DNA of 64,000 nucleotides from Thermomonas aquatica (lineage in GTDB: Bacteria > Pseudomonadota > Gammaproteobacteria > Xanthomonadales > Xanthomonadaceae), in NCBI RefSeq assembly GCF_006337105.1, contig NZ_CP040871.1:62001-126000 (forward strand), given 5' to 3'. Positions 16,620-25,002 of this stretch are shown here, piece after piece; position 1 is the first letter of the stretch, and each line of letters starts with the position of its first letter. A program made the position numbers and the translations under genes. Below the pieces are notes generated by a model. The model ran no database searches. It was not told the origin of the DNA and saw only the letters and a list, made by a program, of their open reading frames with translations.

Positions 16620-17048
16620 ATGGCCGCCATCAAGAAGAAGGCAACCCGCAAGAAGCTGCAGGCCACTGCGCTTGAACCGACCCCGCGCCACCTGTGGCTG
16701 GCGTCGCTCGGCATGCTGGTCGCCGCGCGTCGCGAATCGAAGGCCGCCGTGAAGCGTGCGGCGTCCAAGGTCGAGAACACCGTCGCGGATGCGCGTTACG
16801 CGATCCGCCGCGCCGAGGCGGACCTGCGCGCCGGCGTCGACGGCGTGCGCAGCCAGGTCGAGCCGAAGGTGTTGAAGCTCAGCGGTGAAGTCGAAGCGCG
16901 CCTGGCGCCGATCGTCGCCAAGCTGGGCCTTGCACCGAAAACCAAGCGCAGCGTGCGCAAGGCCCGCAAGACCGCGGCCAAGAAGCCGGTTGCCCGTCGC
17001 GCCGTGCGCAAGCCGGCCAAGCGCGTGGCGAAGAAAGCCGCGCGTTAA
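16620..17048 (+). CDS. Phasin-like protein with Lys/Ala-rich tail
   Basis: A 142-residue basic protein. Residues 20-95 contain LWLASLGMLVAARRESK and then an amphipathic helical stretch, resembling the N-terminal helix region of phasins, the proteins that coat storage granules. The last 35 residues are almost only Lys, Arg, Ala, Pro and Val, like the tails of AlgP/histone-H1-like proteins, and could bind DNA or acidic surfaces. Other storage-lipid genes follow within 10 kb. A nucleoid-associated role is the alternative. It ends at a hairpin shared with the convergent TetR gene. Confidence 0.65.
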   Translation: MAAIKKKATRKKLQATALEPTPRHLWLASLGMLVAARRESKAAVKRAASKVENTVADARYAIRRAEADLRAGVDGVRSQVEPKVLKLSGEVEARLAPIVAKLGLAPKTKRSVRKARKTAAKKPVARRAVRKPAKRVAKKAAR

Positions 17049-17076
17049 GTCCTGCCGATCTCCTGTCGGTACCCGG

Positions 17077-17102
17077 CAACGCCCTGCGCAAGCGGGGCGT
17101 TG
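17077..17102. terminator. Hairpin between convergent genes
   Basis: An 8-bp GC-rich stem (CAACGCCC with GGGCGTTG) and a 10-base loop lie between the phasin-like gene on plus and the TetR gene on minus. There is no strong T-tract on either side, so it is a weak or possibly bidirectional terminator. Confidence 0.5.
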
Positions 17103-17114
17103 TCGTATCCGCGA

Positions 17115-17741
17115 TCAGTCGAGGTAGGCGCGGGTCAGCGTGTTGAGATGCACGCGTTCCGCATCGCGCAGGAACGGCGCGATCAGCATCATCACCTGCA
17201 CGATGCCGTCGCGGATCGAGGCGCGCTCGTCCTTGTCGCCGCGGGCGGCGGCGTAGTTCATCCAAAAGGTGGCGATGACCAGGATGTTGGTCGCCGCGGC
17301 ATCCACCTCGTCGGCGGAGGCGCGCATCACCCCCGCCTGCACCAGTCCGCGCATGACCTGGTGGGCCTGTTCGTCGGCACGCTTGAGGATGCGCGCGAAG
17401 CGCATGCGCAGGCGGCGGTTGCGGGTCAGGATGTCGACCAGGTCGCGGTACAGGAAGCGGTAGTCCCAGATGCACTCGAACACCAGGTGCAACTGCAGCC
17501 ACACGTCCTCGAGGCCCGGCAGGCGGCCTTCCGGCGCGGTCAGGGCGGCATCCATGCGCGCCTCGTAACCACCGAACAGCTGCTCGATGATGTCGTCCTT
17601 GTTGCGGAAGTGGTAGTACAGATTGCCCGGGCTGATCTCCAGCTCGTCGGCGATGTGGTTGGTGGTGACGTTGGGCTCGCCCTGCGCGTTGAACATCGCG
17701 AGCGACGCATCCAGGATGCGCTGGCGGGTCTGGCGGGCCAT
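17115..17741 (-). CDS. TetR-family transcriptional regulator
   Basis: A 208-residue regulator. The DNA-binding domain occupies residues 1-50: RQRILDASLAMFNAQGEPNVTTNHIADELEI, then the recognition helix region SPGNLYYHFRNKDDII. The C-terminal ligand domain begins near residue 60 and has the aromatic-rich HLVFECIWDYRFLYRDL seen in TetR proteins that respond to lipids. It lies 13 bp downstream of the acyl-CoA-binding-protein gene and is probably cotranscribed. The pair is divergent from a fatty acyl-CoA reductase, suggesting that it senses acyl chains or acyl-CoA and controls that locus (inference). Confidence 0.9.
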   Translation of the reverse strand: MARQTRQRILDASLAMFNAQGEPNVTTNHIADELEISPGNLYYHFRNKDDIIEQLFGGYEARMDAALTAPEGRLPGLEDVWLQLHLVFECIWDYRFLYRDLVDILTRNRRLRMRFARILKRADEQAHQVMRGLVQAGVMRASADEVDAAATNILVIATFWMNYAAARGDKDERASIRDGIVQVMMLIAPFLRDAERVHLNTLTRAYLD

Positions 17742-17754
17742 CGTCGTCCTGCGC

Positions 17755-18027
17755 CTAGGCGGTCAGCTTCTTGACCAGGTCGACGTATTTCTTCATCGCA
17801 TCGTCCTGGCTGGTGCCGGCCAGCTTGGCCCAGGCCTCGTACTTGGCGGTGCCGACGAAATCGAAGAAGCCCGGCTTCGGCCCGCTGACGTCGCCCTCCG
17901 CACCTTGCTTGTACAGCCCGTACAGGCGCAGCAGGGTGTCGTTGTCCGGGCGCTCGGCCAGCGCATGCACGTCCTTGGCCGCCTGTTCGAACTTGGCCTT
18001 GAGATCGGACATCGCCTGCTTGGACAT
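17755..18027 (-). CDS. Acyl-CoA-binding protein
   Basis: A 90-residue ACBP. The family pattern is clear: FEQAAKDVHALAERPDNDTL, then LYGLYKQGAEGDVSGPKPGFFDFVGTAKYEAWAKL, with the ligand-contacting YGLYKQ Tyr and Lys and the KYEAW Tyr and Trp. ACBPs carry long-chain acyl-CoA in the cytoplasm. The ATG at 18027 has GGAGGAG eight bases upstream; an ATG five codons later is the alternative. Its position opposite a fatty acyl-CoA reductase suggests that it supplies that enzyme with acyl-CoA. Confidence 0.93.
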   Translation of the reverse strand: MSKQAMSDLKAKFEQAAKDVHALAERPDNDTLLRLYGLYKQGAEGDVSGPKPGFFDFVGTAKYEAWAKLAGTSQDDAMKKYVDLVKKLTA

Positions 18028-18175
18028 GGTATGGGCTCCTCCCTGTGGAGGGGGCATCAGAGCATGCGTCCCGGGAGGGGTCAATACGCAGGGGAATTGT
18101 TTGATCGCGCGGCCTCTGGCAACGTAGCGCATACAAGGCGCGCTTCGCGCCTGCAAACCTCCGAGGGGAGCGCGC

Positions 18176-20170
18176 ATGAGCTATTTCGTGACCGGCGGTA
18201 CCGGGTTCCTGGGTCGCTTCCTGATCGGCAACCTGCTCAAGCGCAAGGGCCTCATCCATGTGCTGGTGCGCAAGGAGTCGCTGAAGAAATTCGACGCGCT
18301 TGCGAAGAAGATGGGTTGGGATCCCAAGCGCGTGCTGCCGGTCACCGGCGACATGACCGCGCCGAAGTGCGGCTTGTCCGCGGCGCAGATCCGCACGCTG
18401 TCGGCGAAGAAGATCCAGCATTTCTTCCATCTCGCTGCGATCTACGACATGACCGCCAGCGCGGAAAGCCAGCGCGCCGCCAATATCGACGGCACCCAGC
18501 ACGCGCTGGACCTGGCCGCCGCGCTGAAGGTGGGCTGCTTCCACCACACCAGTTCGATCGCCGCCGCCGGCCTGTACCCGGGCGTGTTCCGCGAGGACAT
18601 GTTCGACGAAGCCGAGGGCCTGGACGATCCCTACCTGCGCACCAAGCACGATTCCGAGGGATTGGTGCGCGGCGAGAAGCGGATCAAGTGGCGCATCTAC
18701 CGGCCGGGCATGGTGGTCGGCCATTCGCAGACCGGCGAAATGGACAAGATCGACGGCCCTTATTACTTCTTCACCTTCCTCAAGAAGCTGCGCGAAATGT
18801 TGCCGCCGTGGATGCCGACGCTGGGCATCGAGGGCGGGCGGATCAACGTGGTGCCGGTCGATTTCGTGGTCGATGCGATGGACCACATCGCGCACAAGCC
18901 GCGCCTGGATGGCCATTGTTTCCACCTGGTCGATCCGGAACCGCAACGCGTCGGCGAGGTGCTCAACACCTTCGCCCGCGCCGGCCACGCCCCTGAAATG
19001 ACCATGCGCATCGATGCGCGCATGTTCGCCTTCGTGCCTGGCGGCATCCGCATGGCGGTCGGCAACCTGCCGCCGGTCAAGCGCTTCGTCGGCATGATGC
19101 TGCGCGACTTCAAGATCCCGAAGGAAGTGCTGAAGTTCATCACCTATCCGACCCGCTTCGACAACCGCGAGACCGAGCGCGCGCTGAAGGGCAGCGGGAT
19201 CAAGGTGCCGGCGCTGGATTCGTATGCCTGGCGGCTGTGGGATTACTGGGAACGCCACCTCGATCCCGACCTGTACGTCGACCGCACGTTGAAGGGCAAG
19301 GTGCGCAACAAAGTGGTGGTGATCACCGGCGGGTCCTCCGGCATCGGCCTGGCCACCGCGCAGAAGGTCGCGGCGGCGGGTGCGGTGACGGTGATCGTGG
19401 CGCGCGGCGAGGAAGAGCTGTTCAAGGCGCGCGACGAGATGAAGGCCGCCGGCGGCAAGGTGTTCGCCTACACCGCCGACCTGGCAGAGATGTCCAGCTG
19501 CGACGCGCTGGTGAAGCAGATCCTGGAGGCGCACGGCCACGTCGACATCCTGGTCAACAACGCCGGCCGTTCGATCCGCCGTTCGATCGAGGCCAGCTAC
19601 GACCGCTTCCACGATTTCGAGCGGACCATGCAACTGAACTACTTCGGCTGCATCCGACTGATCATGGGCTTCATGCCGACCATGACCCAGCGCCGCAAGG
19701 GCCACATCATCAACATCAGCTCGATCGGCGTGCTGGCCAATTCGCCGCGCTTCTCCGCCTACGTGGCGTCGAAGGCCGCGCTGGACGCGTTCAGCCGCTG
19801 CGCGCAGGGCGAGCTGTCGGGCAAGGGCATCAGCTTCACCACCATCAACATGCCGCTGGTGAAGACCCCGATGATCGCGCCGACCAAGATGTACGACAGC
19901 GTGCCGACGCTGAGCCCGGAGGAGGCGGCCGACTTGGTGGTGAAGGGCATCATCGAGAAGCCCAGTCGCATCGCCACCCGCCTGGGCATCTTCAGCGCAT
20001 TGATCAACGCCCTCGCGCCGAAGGCCTACGAGGTGGTGATGAACACCGCGTTCGAACTGTTCCCGGATTCGGCCGCGGCCAAGGGCGACAAGGCCGCGCT
20101 CAAGGGCGAAACTGCGCCGAGCAACGAGCAGATCGCGTTCGCCGCGCTGATGCGCGGGGTGCACTGGTAA
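18176..20170 (+). CDS. Two-domain fatty acyl-CoA reductase (tandem SDR)
   Basis: A 664-residue protein made of two Rossmann domains. The N-terminal extended SDR (1-360) has GGTGFLG at 7-13 and the catalytic YLRTK near 157. The C-terminal classical SDR (about 375-640) has GGSSGIG, NNAG, an ISSIG serine and YVASK. Length and order match the two-domain fatty acyl-CoA reductases known from Marinobacter, which take acyl-CoA through the aldehyde to fatty alcohol for wax esters. GAGGGGAG lies before the ATG. The divergent ACBP-TetR pair fits substrate delivery and control. A wax ester synthase gene is not in the window. Confidence 0.85.
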   Translation: MSYFVTGGTGFLGRFLIGNLLKRKGLIHVLVRKESLKKFDALAKKMGWDPKRVLPVTGDMTAPKCGLSAAQIRTLSAKKIQHFFHLAAIYDMTASAESQRAANIDGTQHALDLAAALKVGCFHHTSSIAAAGLYPGVFREDMFDEAEGLDDPYLRTKHDSEGLVRGEKRIKWRIYRPGMVVGHSQTGEMDKIDGPYYFFTFLKKLREMLPPWMPTLGIEGGRINVVPVDFVVDAMDHIAHKPRLDGHCFHLVDPEPQRVGEVLNTFARAGHAPEMTMRIDARMFAFVPGGIRMAVGNLPPVKRFVGMMLRDFKIPKEVLKFITYPTRFDNRETERALKGSGIKVPALDSYAWRLWDYWERHLDPDLYVDRTLKGKVRNKVVVITGGSSGIGLATAQKVAAAGAVTVIVARGEEELFKARDEMKAAGGKVFAYTADLAEMSSCDALVKQILEAHGHVDILVNNAGRSIRRSIEASYDRFHDFERTMQLNYFGCIRLIMGFMPTMTQRRKGHIINISSIGVLANSPRFSAYVASKAALDAFSRCAQGELSGKGISFTTINMPLVKTPMIAPTKMYDSVPTLSPEEAADLVVKGIIEKPSRIATRLGIFSALINALAPKAYEVVMNTAFELFPDSAAAKGDKAALKGETAPSNEQIAFAALMRGVHW

Positions 20171-20183
20171 TCGGGGGAATCCG

Positions 20184-20212
20184 ATGCGCGATGCCGCCAT
20201 GGCATCGCGCAT
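20184..20212. terminator. Perfect hairpin between convergent genes
   Basis: A 12-bp perfect stem (ATGCGCGATGCC with its complement) and a 5-base loop lie between the acyl-CoA reductase stop and the end of the convergent nuclease-like gene. There is no T-tract, so it may act as a bidirectional terminator or an mRNA-end protector. Confidence 0.5.
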
Positions 20213-20224
20213 GCGTCGATCGGC

Positions 20225-21220
20225 TCAGTACGAGCGGCACTGCTTGAACCGCACCGGCCTCTGGCTGCCCTGCGGCGGCTGCAATTGCACGCGCGATGCG
20301 GCGAGTTCCGGGTAGCGTTCGAGCAGCGGGCAAAGTTCGCCGCTGGGATCGGCTTCCTCGGCGGAGAGATACACCAGCAGGGTGGATTGGGTCGACCACA
20401 GGGCGCGATCGACGCCGAACAGGGTCGAAATCGCGTTCGCGGTCTCCCGGCGCCGACGTTCCAGCGCGGCGGGATCGGTCGGAACCGCGTCGTTTGCAGC
20501 CACCGTTGGCGCGGGTTTCGGTACCGGCGCGTCTGCCGGCGTTGCGGGGGCAGGGGCGCTGGCAACGATGGCTTGCGCCTCGCTGGCAGGCGCATCTCCC
20601 TGCATGCCCTGCGCGATCATGCCTGCGACTGCGGCCAGTGCCGCGGCACCGCCCCAGGCGATGGCCACCGCCCGTTTCGGTGGTGGCGTGGGCGTGGCGA
20701 TTGGTGCCGGCGCATCGATGGGTTCGCGCGCGACGTAGGGCCGCAACTCGGGCCAGAGGTCCTTGCCGTCCAGCAGTTCGATGTTGCCCTGCTGGCGCGC
20801 GACCCGCATCGCCTCGCTCTCGAAGCGCCCCGGCGTGGCCAGGATCACGCTGCCGGCGCCGCGCAGGGTGGCCGACTTGCCCAGGCCAAGGATCGCCTGC
20901 ACGCCGACCACCGCGGCACTGCCGTACTTGCAGGACAGCAGGACGTATTCGCCGTTGCGTTCGAGCAGGATGTCGCCGCCATCAGAGGGAATCCCGTCCG
21001 GCGACATGCCGTCTTCGATCACCGGCTCGTAGCCGCGGCCCTTCATCGCCTGCAGCACCAGGCGGGTGAAATCGCGCCAGCGCAGCTCCGCCAGCTGCGC
21101 TTCGCCACGCTCGCGGACGCCGACGCTGGCATCGGCATGGTTGCCGTGCTGGCGCAGCCAGTACGTGGCCGCGCCGCCGGCAATGGCGAAGACGAACAAT
21201 GCGAGTAACAGGGGCGTCAT
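20225..21220 (-). CDS. Membrane-anchored Mrr-type restriction endonuclease domain protein
   Basis: A 331-residue protein. An N-terminal membrane segment (4-24) is followed by a PD-(D/E)xK nuclease domain of the Mrr class at about 45-165: a helix WRDFTRLVLQAMKGRGYEP, then the metal-binding SDGGDILLERNGEYVLLSCKYG with the Asp and the S-C-K catalytic core. Then come a Pro-rich linker, a second hydrophobic segment near 190-205, an Ala/Pro-rich stretch and a small C-terminal domain ending QCRSY. Mrr domains cleave modified DNA, but membrane-tethered forms are common and mostly uncharacterised. No methylase partner is nearby. Confidence 0.75.
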   Translation of the reverse strand: MTPLLLALFVFAIAGGAATYWLRQHGNHADASVGVRERGEAQLAELRWRDFTRLVLQAMKGRGYEPVIEDGMSPDGIPSDGGDILLERNGEYVLLSCKYGSAAVVGVQAILGLGKSATLRGAGSVILATPGRFESEAMRVARQQGNIELLDGKDLWPELRPYVAREPIDAPAPIATPTPPPKRAVAIAWGGAAALAAVAGMIAQGMQGDAPASEAQAIVASAPAPATPADAPVPKPAPTVAANDAVPTDPAALERRRRETANAISTLFGVDRALWSTQSTLLVYLSAEEADPSGELCPLLERYPELAASRVQLQPPQGSQRPVRFKQCRSY

Positions 21221-21296
21221 GCGCGTTCGACTTGGAAGCCGGATCCGGGGTGACGACTATAGCGCCAATGCCCGCGGCTCGGCAGCGGGCTGGGGG

Positions 21297-21941
21297 TCAT
21301 GCGCATGGCGAACGCGGCCATTGCCACGCGAAACGCCCGCCAGTCCGTATTCGCAGGGGGAGGGGAGCTAGCGAAGCGGCGGACTGGCGGGACTTTGGCG
21401 AAAATCTACTCGGCGGCCTTCTTGGCGCGCTTGCTGGCCTGTTTCGCCGGTGCCTTGGCGGCAGCGGCCTTGCGCGGCGCCTTCTTGGCGGCGCGGGGGC
21501 TGCGCTGCCATTGGCCTTGCGCAATTCCTCGGTCAGCCGTTCGACGCGCGCGGTCAGTGCATTGAGGTCGTCGCGACCCGGCACGCCGAGCTTGACCAGT
21601 GCGCGCTGCACGCGCTCTTCGAACACCTTTTCCAGCTTGTCCCAGGTGTCGGTGGCGCGCTCGCGCGCCTGGCCGACCTTGCCCTCGACCGCGTCGCGGA
21701 CGAAGTCGGCGCGGGCGCCGGTGAACTTGCGCGCGGTCTGCTCCAGCGACAGGCCGTCGCGGACCAGGCTTTCGAACAGCTTGCCGCCCTCGGCCTGCGC
21801 GCGGTTGAACGCACCCATGCCGGCCAGCCAGATCTGTTGCGCGGACTCGGTGATCGACTTGCCCAAGCGCTCGGCCTGCGCCTTGCTCGAAGCATCGGCG
21901 GCGGGGCTCTTCTTGTTGGCGGTTTTCTTCAGCTTGGCCAT
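21297..21941 (-). CDS. Phasin family protein, tail apparently frameshifted
   Basis: The first 145 residues are a clear phasin: AERLGKSITESAQQIWLAGMGAFNRAQAEG, then a long amphipathic helix, then DDLNALTARVERLTEELRKANG. Phasins coat polyhydroxyalkanoate granules. After NGSAAP the frame as read becomes Pro/Arg-rich, to 214 residues. Adding one base to the C5 run at 21495-21499 (minus strand) would instead give the Lys/Ala tail usual for this family (AAKKAPRKAAAAKAPAKQ and on), ending at a TAG at 21406-21408. So either the gene is frameshifted or one base is missing in the sequence. Confidence 0.85.
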   Translation of the reverse strand: MAKLKKTANKKSPAADASSKAQAERLGKSITESAQQIWLAGMGAFNRAQAEGGKLFESLVRDGLSLEQTARKFTGARADFVRDAVEGKVGQARERATDTWDKLEKVFEERVQRALVKLGVPGRDDLNALTARVERLTEELRKANGSAAPAPPRRRRARPLPPRHRRNRPASAPRRPPSRFSPKSRQSAASLAPLPLRIRTGGRFAWQWPRSPCA

Positions 21942-22005
21942 GTGCCCTCCAACGGGCGCAACGGGAATGGATTGCGCAGCAGCATCGCGTTGTTGTCTAG
22001 AGCAT

Positions 22006-23292
22006 TCACACCATGCGCCGCGATTGCCCGCGGCGATGCCTGCGCAAGGAATGCTCGATGTCGTCGAGCGCGCGGCCGAGGACTGCAGTGGTCTCGGTGC
22101 TGCGCCCGGACGGCGGCAGGTGGGCGAGGATCGAGCGCGGGCGATCGGCGATCACGTCCTCGCGCAGGGTGATGCCATGCCGTGCCAGCACCGGTTCCAG
22201 CACGTCGCGGCGGTTGCGCAGGTCGGCCAGGGTGTTGCGATAGGCGAGCTGCGAGATGCGCCGGCGCGCGGAGAAACTGAAGACGTTGGTGTAGAACAAT
22301 TCGCGGTCGGCGGCGTTGGGTTCGAACACCAGCTGGTCGATGTCCGGGTACTGCTGTGCATAGCGCGCCAGTCCGACCTGCATGCGCGATTGCAGCATGG
22401 TGCGCAGGGTCTGCGAGAGCACGCCGGGCAGGCCGCCTTCGGCGATGCGGCGGTCGCTGAAGCGATGCGATGCCGCTTCGATATCGCCATCGTTGCCGGG
22501 ATTGAACGGCACCAGCGGATTGATGCCGAGCATCAGGTCGACCTCGCGGTCGAGCACCACCGAGGCATGCATCGTGCGGCGCAGCGCGCCATCGACGAAA
22601 TGGCGGGCGCGCCCGCTCTTGTCGCGGATTTCCACCGGTGGATACAGGCCGGGCAGGGCGGCGCTGGCCTGCACCGCCTGCGAGATCGGCACGTCGTCCC
22701 AACCGGTGTCGCCGAAGCGCACCGCCTCGCCGCTGTCGAGATCCACGCCGATCACGTACAGCGGCCGTTGCAGGTCGCGGAAATCGTTGCTGCGGCCGCG
22801 GCGGCTGAACACGTCGCGCAGGAAGCGCTCGACTTCGGCGTTGTCGAACAGGCCGGTCGGCACCAGTCCGCCGATGCGGGTGACCAGGTCCGACCAGCGC
22901 GAATCGCCGCGGCCGAACCACAGGTCCTGGGTGAGCTTGGCGGTCAGCCGCGGGATCGAGGCGGCGCGGCGCATGTATTCCAGCAGCGCCGGGCGCAGGA
23001 AGGTTTCCGGGCGGAAGGTGACGTCCTGGCTGTCGCCGCTGATGAAGATCCGGCACAGCTCGGCGGTGTCCATGCGGTTGGCCAGGCCGGCGGCGAAGAA
23101 CGCGCCGGAACTGACCCCGACGTAGCAATCCAGCCGGGCCAGGTCGAGGCCGTCGCAGGCTTCGTCCAGCGCGCGCAGCGCGCCGAGTTCGTACATCGCG
23201 CCGATCGGTCCGCCGCCGGCGATGGCCAGGCCGATGCGTGGCGCGGCATCGCGGTCGCGGCGGGGATGTTCGGCGGCGTGCAGTGACAGCAT
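22006..23292 (-). CDS. Patatin-like phospholipase
   Basis: A 428-residue patatin-domain protein. The oxyanion-hole motif AGGGPIGAMYELGALRAL starts near residue 23, the nucleophile elbow is GVSSG (about 61-65), and the catalytic Asp is in FVDGA near 210, giving a complete Ser-Asp dyad. The C-terminal 130 residues are helical and Arg-rich. The start at 23292 is chosen because conserved sequence begins shortly after it; the frame to 23415 is unconserved. There is no signal peptide, so it probably acts on membrane lipids or storage lipids from the cytoplasm. It is divergent from the FFLTDVYG-type protein. Confidence 0.9.
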   Translation of the reverse strand: MLSLHAAEHPRRDRDAAPRIGLAIAGGGPIGAMYELGALRALDEACDGLDLARLDCYVGVSSGAFFAAGLANRMDTAELCRIFISGDSQDVTFRPETFLRPALLEYMRRAASIPRLTAKLTQDLWFGRGDSRWSDLVTRIGGLVPTGLFDNAEVERFLRDVFSRRGRSNDFRDLQRPLYVIGVDLDSGEAVRFGDTGWDDVPISQAVQASAALPGLYPPVEIRDKSGRARHFVDGALRRTMHASVVLDREVDLMLGINPLVPFNPGNDGDIEAASHRFSDRRIAEGGLPGVLSQTLRTMLQSRMQVGLARYAQQYPDIDQLVFEPNAADRELFYTNVFSFSARRRISQLAYRNTLADLRNRRDVLEPVLARHGITLREDVIADRPRSILAHLPPSGRSTETTAVLGRALDDIEHSLRRHRRGQSRRMV

Positions 23293-23378
23293 GCAGGGGA
23301 CTCGTGCGGGGCGCGGCCGAGTGTAGCCGAGCGCTGTCGAGTATTGCGTCGATTCGCCGGGCTGCCGACACTTCGCGG

Positions 23379-24110
23379 ATGCCCGCCGGCCGCGCACACG
23401 TCCAGTCCGATCCAACCGAGCGCCTGGCGCGGCGCCTGGCTTGCCACCAGGCCCTGTACGACCCGGCGCGCGAGCCGCGCAATCGGTCGCGCTGGCTCAA
23501 GCCCTTGCAGGCCTGGCAGGCGCAGCGGCTGGAGCGCAGCTTCGCCGGCTTCCTGCAGGATCCGGCGCGGCGGCCGGCGGCGCGCTTCTTCCTGACCGAT
23601 GTCTACGGCGACCACGATTTCACCCGCCGCGATGCCGACATCGCGCGGGTGATCCCGATGATGCAGAAGCTGCTGCCGGCCGCGCTGTTGAAGACCGTGG
23701 CGGACGGCATCGAGCTCGGCGCGCTGACCCATGCCTTCGACCTGCGCATGGCCGACGCCCTGCAGGCGCTGGGCGGGCGACGCCGCGGCATCGACGACGG
23801 ACTGTACGCACGCGCCTACCGCGACGTCGGCCTGCCGCGCTTGCGCGGCCGCCAGATCGCCCTGATCGGCGATGTCGGCGAAGGCCTGGCGGCCGCCTTG
23901 CGGATGCCGGGCGTGGGCGCCTTGCTCAGGCTGTCGCGGCTGCCGGCGAAGGCCGCGGGACTCGGCGAGTTGCAGACCTTCCTCGAGCGCGGCTTCGCCG
24001 CCTTCGAGGGGCTGGGCGATGCGCGCGCCTTCCTCGCCGACATCCGCGGCAACGAGACGCTGACGATGCAGCGGCTGTTCGCCGGCGACGCGGATCCGTT
24101 CCGCGGCTGA
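23379..24110 (+). CDS. Conserved hypothetical protein (FFLTDVYG family)
   Basis: A 243-residue protein, mostly helical. The distinctive core ARFFLTDVYGDHDFTRRDADIARV lies at about residues 58-82 (given here in part as FFLTDVYG and DFTRRD). I recognise this as a conserved proteobacterial family without an assigned function, often seen near lipid genes. No signal peptide, membrane segment or cofactor motif is visible. It is divergent from the patatin-like gene with 86 bp between starts, so the two may share regulation. The start was chosen at the ATG just before conserved sequence. Confidence 0.65.
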   Translation: MPAGRAHVQSDPTERLARRLACHQALYDPAREPRNRSRWLKPLQAWQAQRLERSFAGFLQDPARRPAARFFLTDVYGDHDFTRRDADIARVIPMMQKLLPAALLKTVADGIELGALTHAFDLRMADALQALGGRRRGIDDGLYARAYRDVGLPRLRGRQIALIGDVGEGLAAALRMPGVGALLRLSRLPAKAAGLGELQTFLERGFAAFEGLGDARAFLADIRGNETLTMQRLFAGDADPFRG

Positions 24111-24112
24111 AC

Positions 24113-24910
24113 TCAGCGGGTGCCGAACAGCAGCAACGCGGACAATGCCGCGGCCAGCAGGATCGCCGCGACCAGCAACCAGGGCATGCGTTGCAGCCAG
24201 GACTTGCGCGGCGGCGCGGGCAATTCATCCGCATCGTCGGCGAACGCCGCGCGCAGGCGTGCGGCGGGCGAAGGCCCCGGCGTCGGCGGCGGGCCCTCCA
24301 GCACGAAGCGATGCTGCACGTCGAACGCGATCTGGTCGCCGGCATGCAGCGCCGCCTGGCGCACGCGCTGGCCGTTGACCAGCACGTCGGCACCGGCGTC
24401 GCGCAGCACGGCCTGGCCGTTCACGGCTTCCACCGTGGCATGCCGCTCGGCGATGCCGGGACCTTCGATGCGGATGTCGGCATCACCCGCACGCCCGATC
24501 TTGCGTGGCTGTTCCAGGCTGATGCTGCGTCCATGGTGCGCACCGCCGACGCCGCGCAGCACCAGCCGCAGGTTGCCGATCGGATCGCGCGGCGCGCCGT
24601 TGGCCTGCGGCATCGCACGTCCGTCGTTGGCGGCGGTCAGCAGCAGTTCGTTGCCGTCGACATGGATGCTGTCGCCGGCGCGCAGCATCGCCACGTGCTG
24701 CACCGGGCGGCCGTTGACGTGCACGCCGCGCAGTTCGTCGGCCACGGTCATCCAGATGCCGCGGCGGTCGTTGCACAGCTGCAGCAGCCACGCTTGCTCA
24801 CCGTCCACCGGGCCTAGCCCGGTCGGCAAGCGCCCCAGCGCATGCACGCCCGCGCCGAGCACCAGGTCGGGTTGGTCGCCATCGGAAAATCGCAGACGCA
24901 GTTCGTTCAT
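24113..24910 (-). CDS. FHA-domain protein with C-terminal membrane anchor
   Basis: A 265-residue protein with one clear FHA domain at about 105-195 (RKIGRAGDADIRIEGPGIAERHATVEAV, the phosphothreonine-binding Arg, Ser/Gly and His positions). A more divergent FHA-like unit precedes it (HALGRL, then VHVNGRPV, then GDSIHVDGNELLL). A Pro-rich linker leads to a membrane helix in the last 25 residues (WLLVAAILLAAALSALLLFG), so the FHA part faces the cytoplasm. FHA domains bind phosphothreonine proteins, but no Ser/Thr kinase is encoded nearby. It ends 2 bp from the convergent FFLTDVYG gene. Confidence 0.82.
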   Translation of the reverse strand: MNELRLRFSDGDQPDLVLGAGVHALGRLPTGLGPVDGEQAWLLQLCNDRRGIWMTVADELRGVHVNGRPVQHVAMLRAGDSIHVDGNELLLTAANDGRAMPQANGAPRDPIGNLRLVLRGVGGAHHGRSISLEQPRKIGRAGDADIRIEGPGIAERHATVEAVNGQAVLRDAGADVLVNGQRVRQAALHAGDQIAFDVQHRFVLEGPPPTPGPSPAARLRAAFADDADELPAPPRKSWLQRMPWLLVAAILLAAALSALLLFGTR

Positions 24911-25002
24911 CGCGGGGGAATCTAGCATGCGCCGGCCGCGAGGCTGGTTGCATGGCGCGGCGGCGGGCACAATGCGCCGTCACCCGCCGCCACGGTCCGC
25001 CC

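Noticed and set aside
20184-20212. Possible recombination site or attachment site
   Set aside because: A perfect hairpin between convergent genes is explained as a terminator; no integrase or matching repeat is present.
24952-25002. Upstream extension of the PHA-system protein
   Set aside because: Added residues are Arg-rich and precede the conserved MSRIDIRHAHSLP start.
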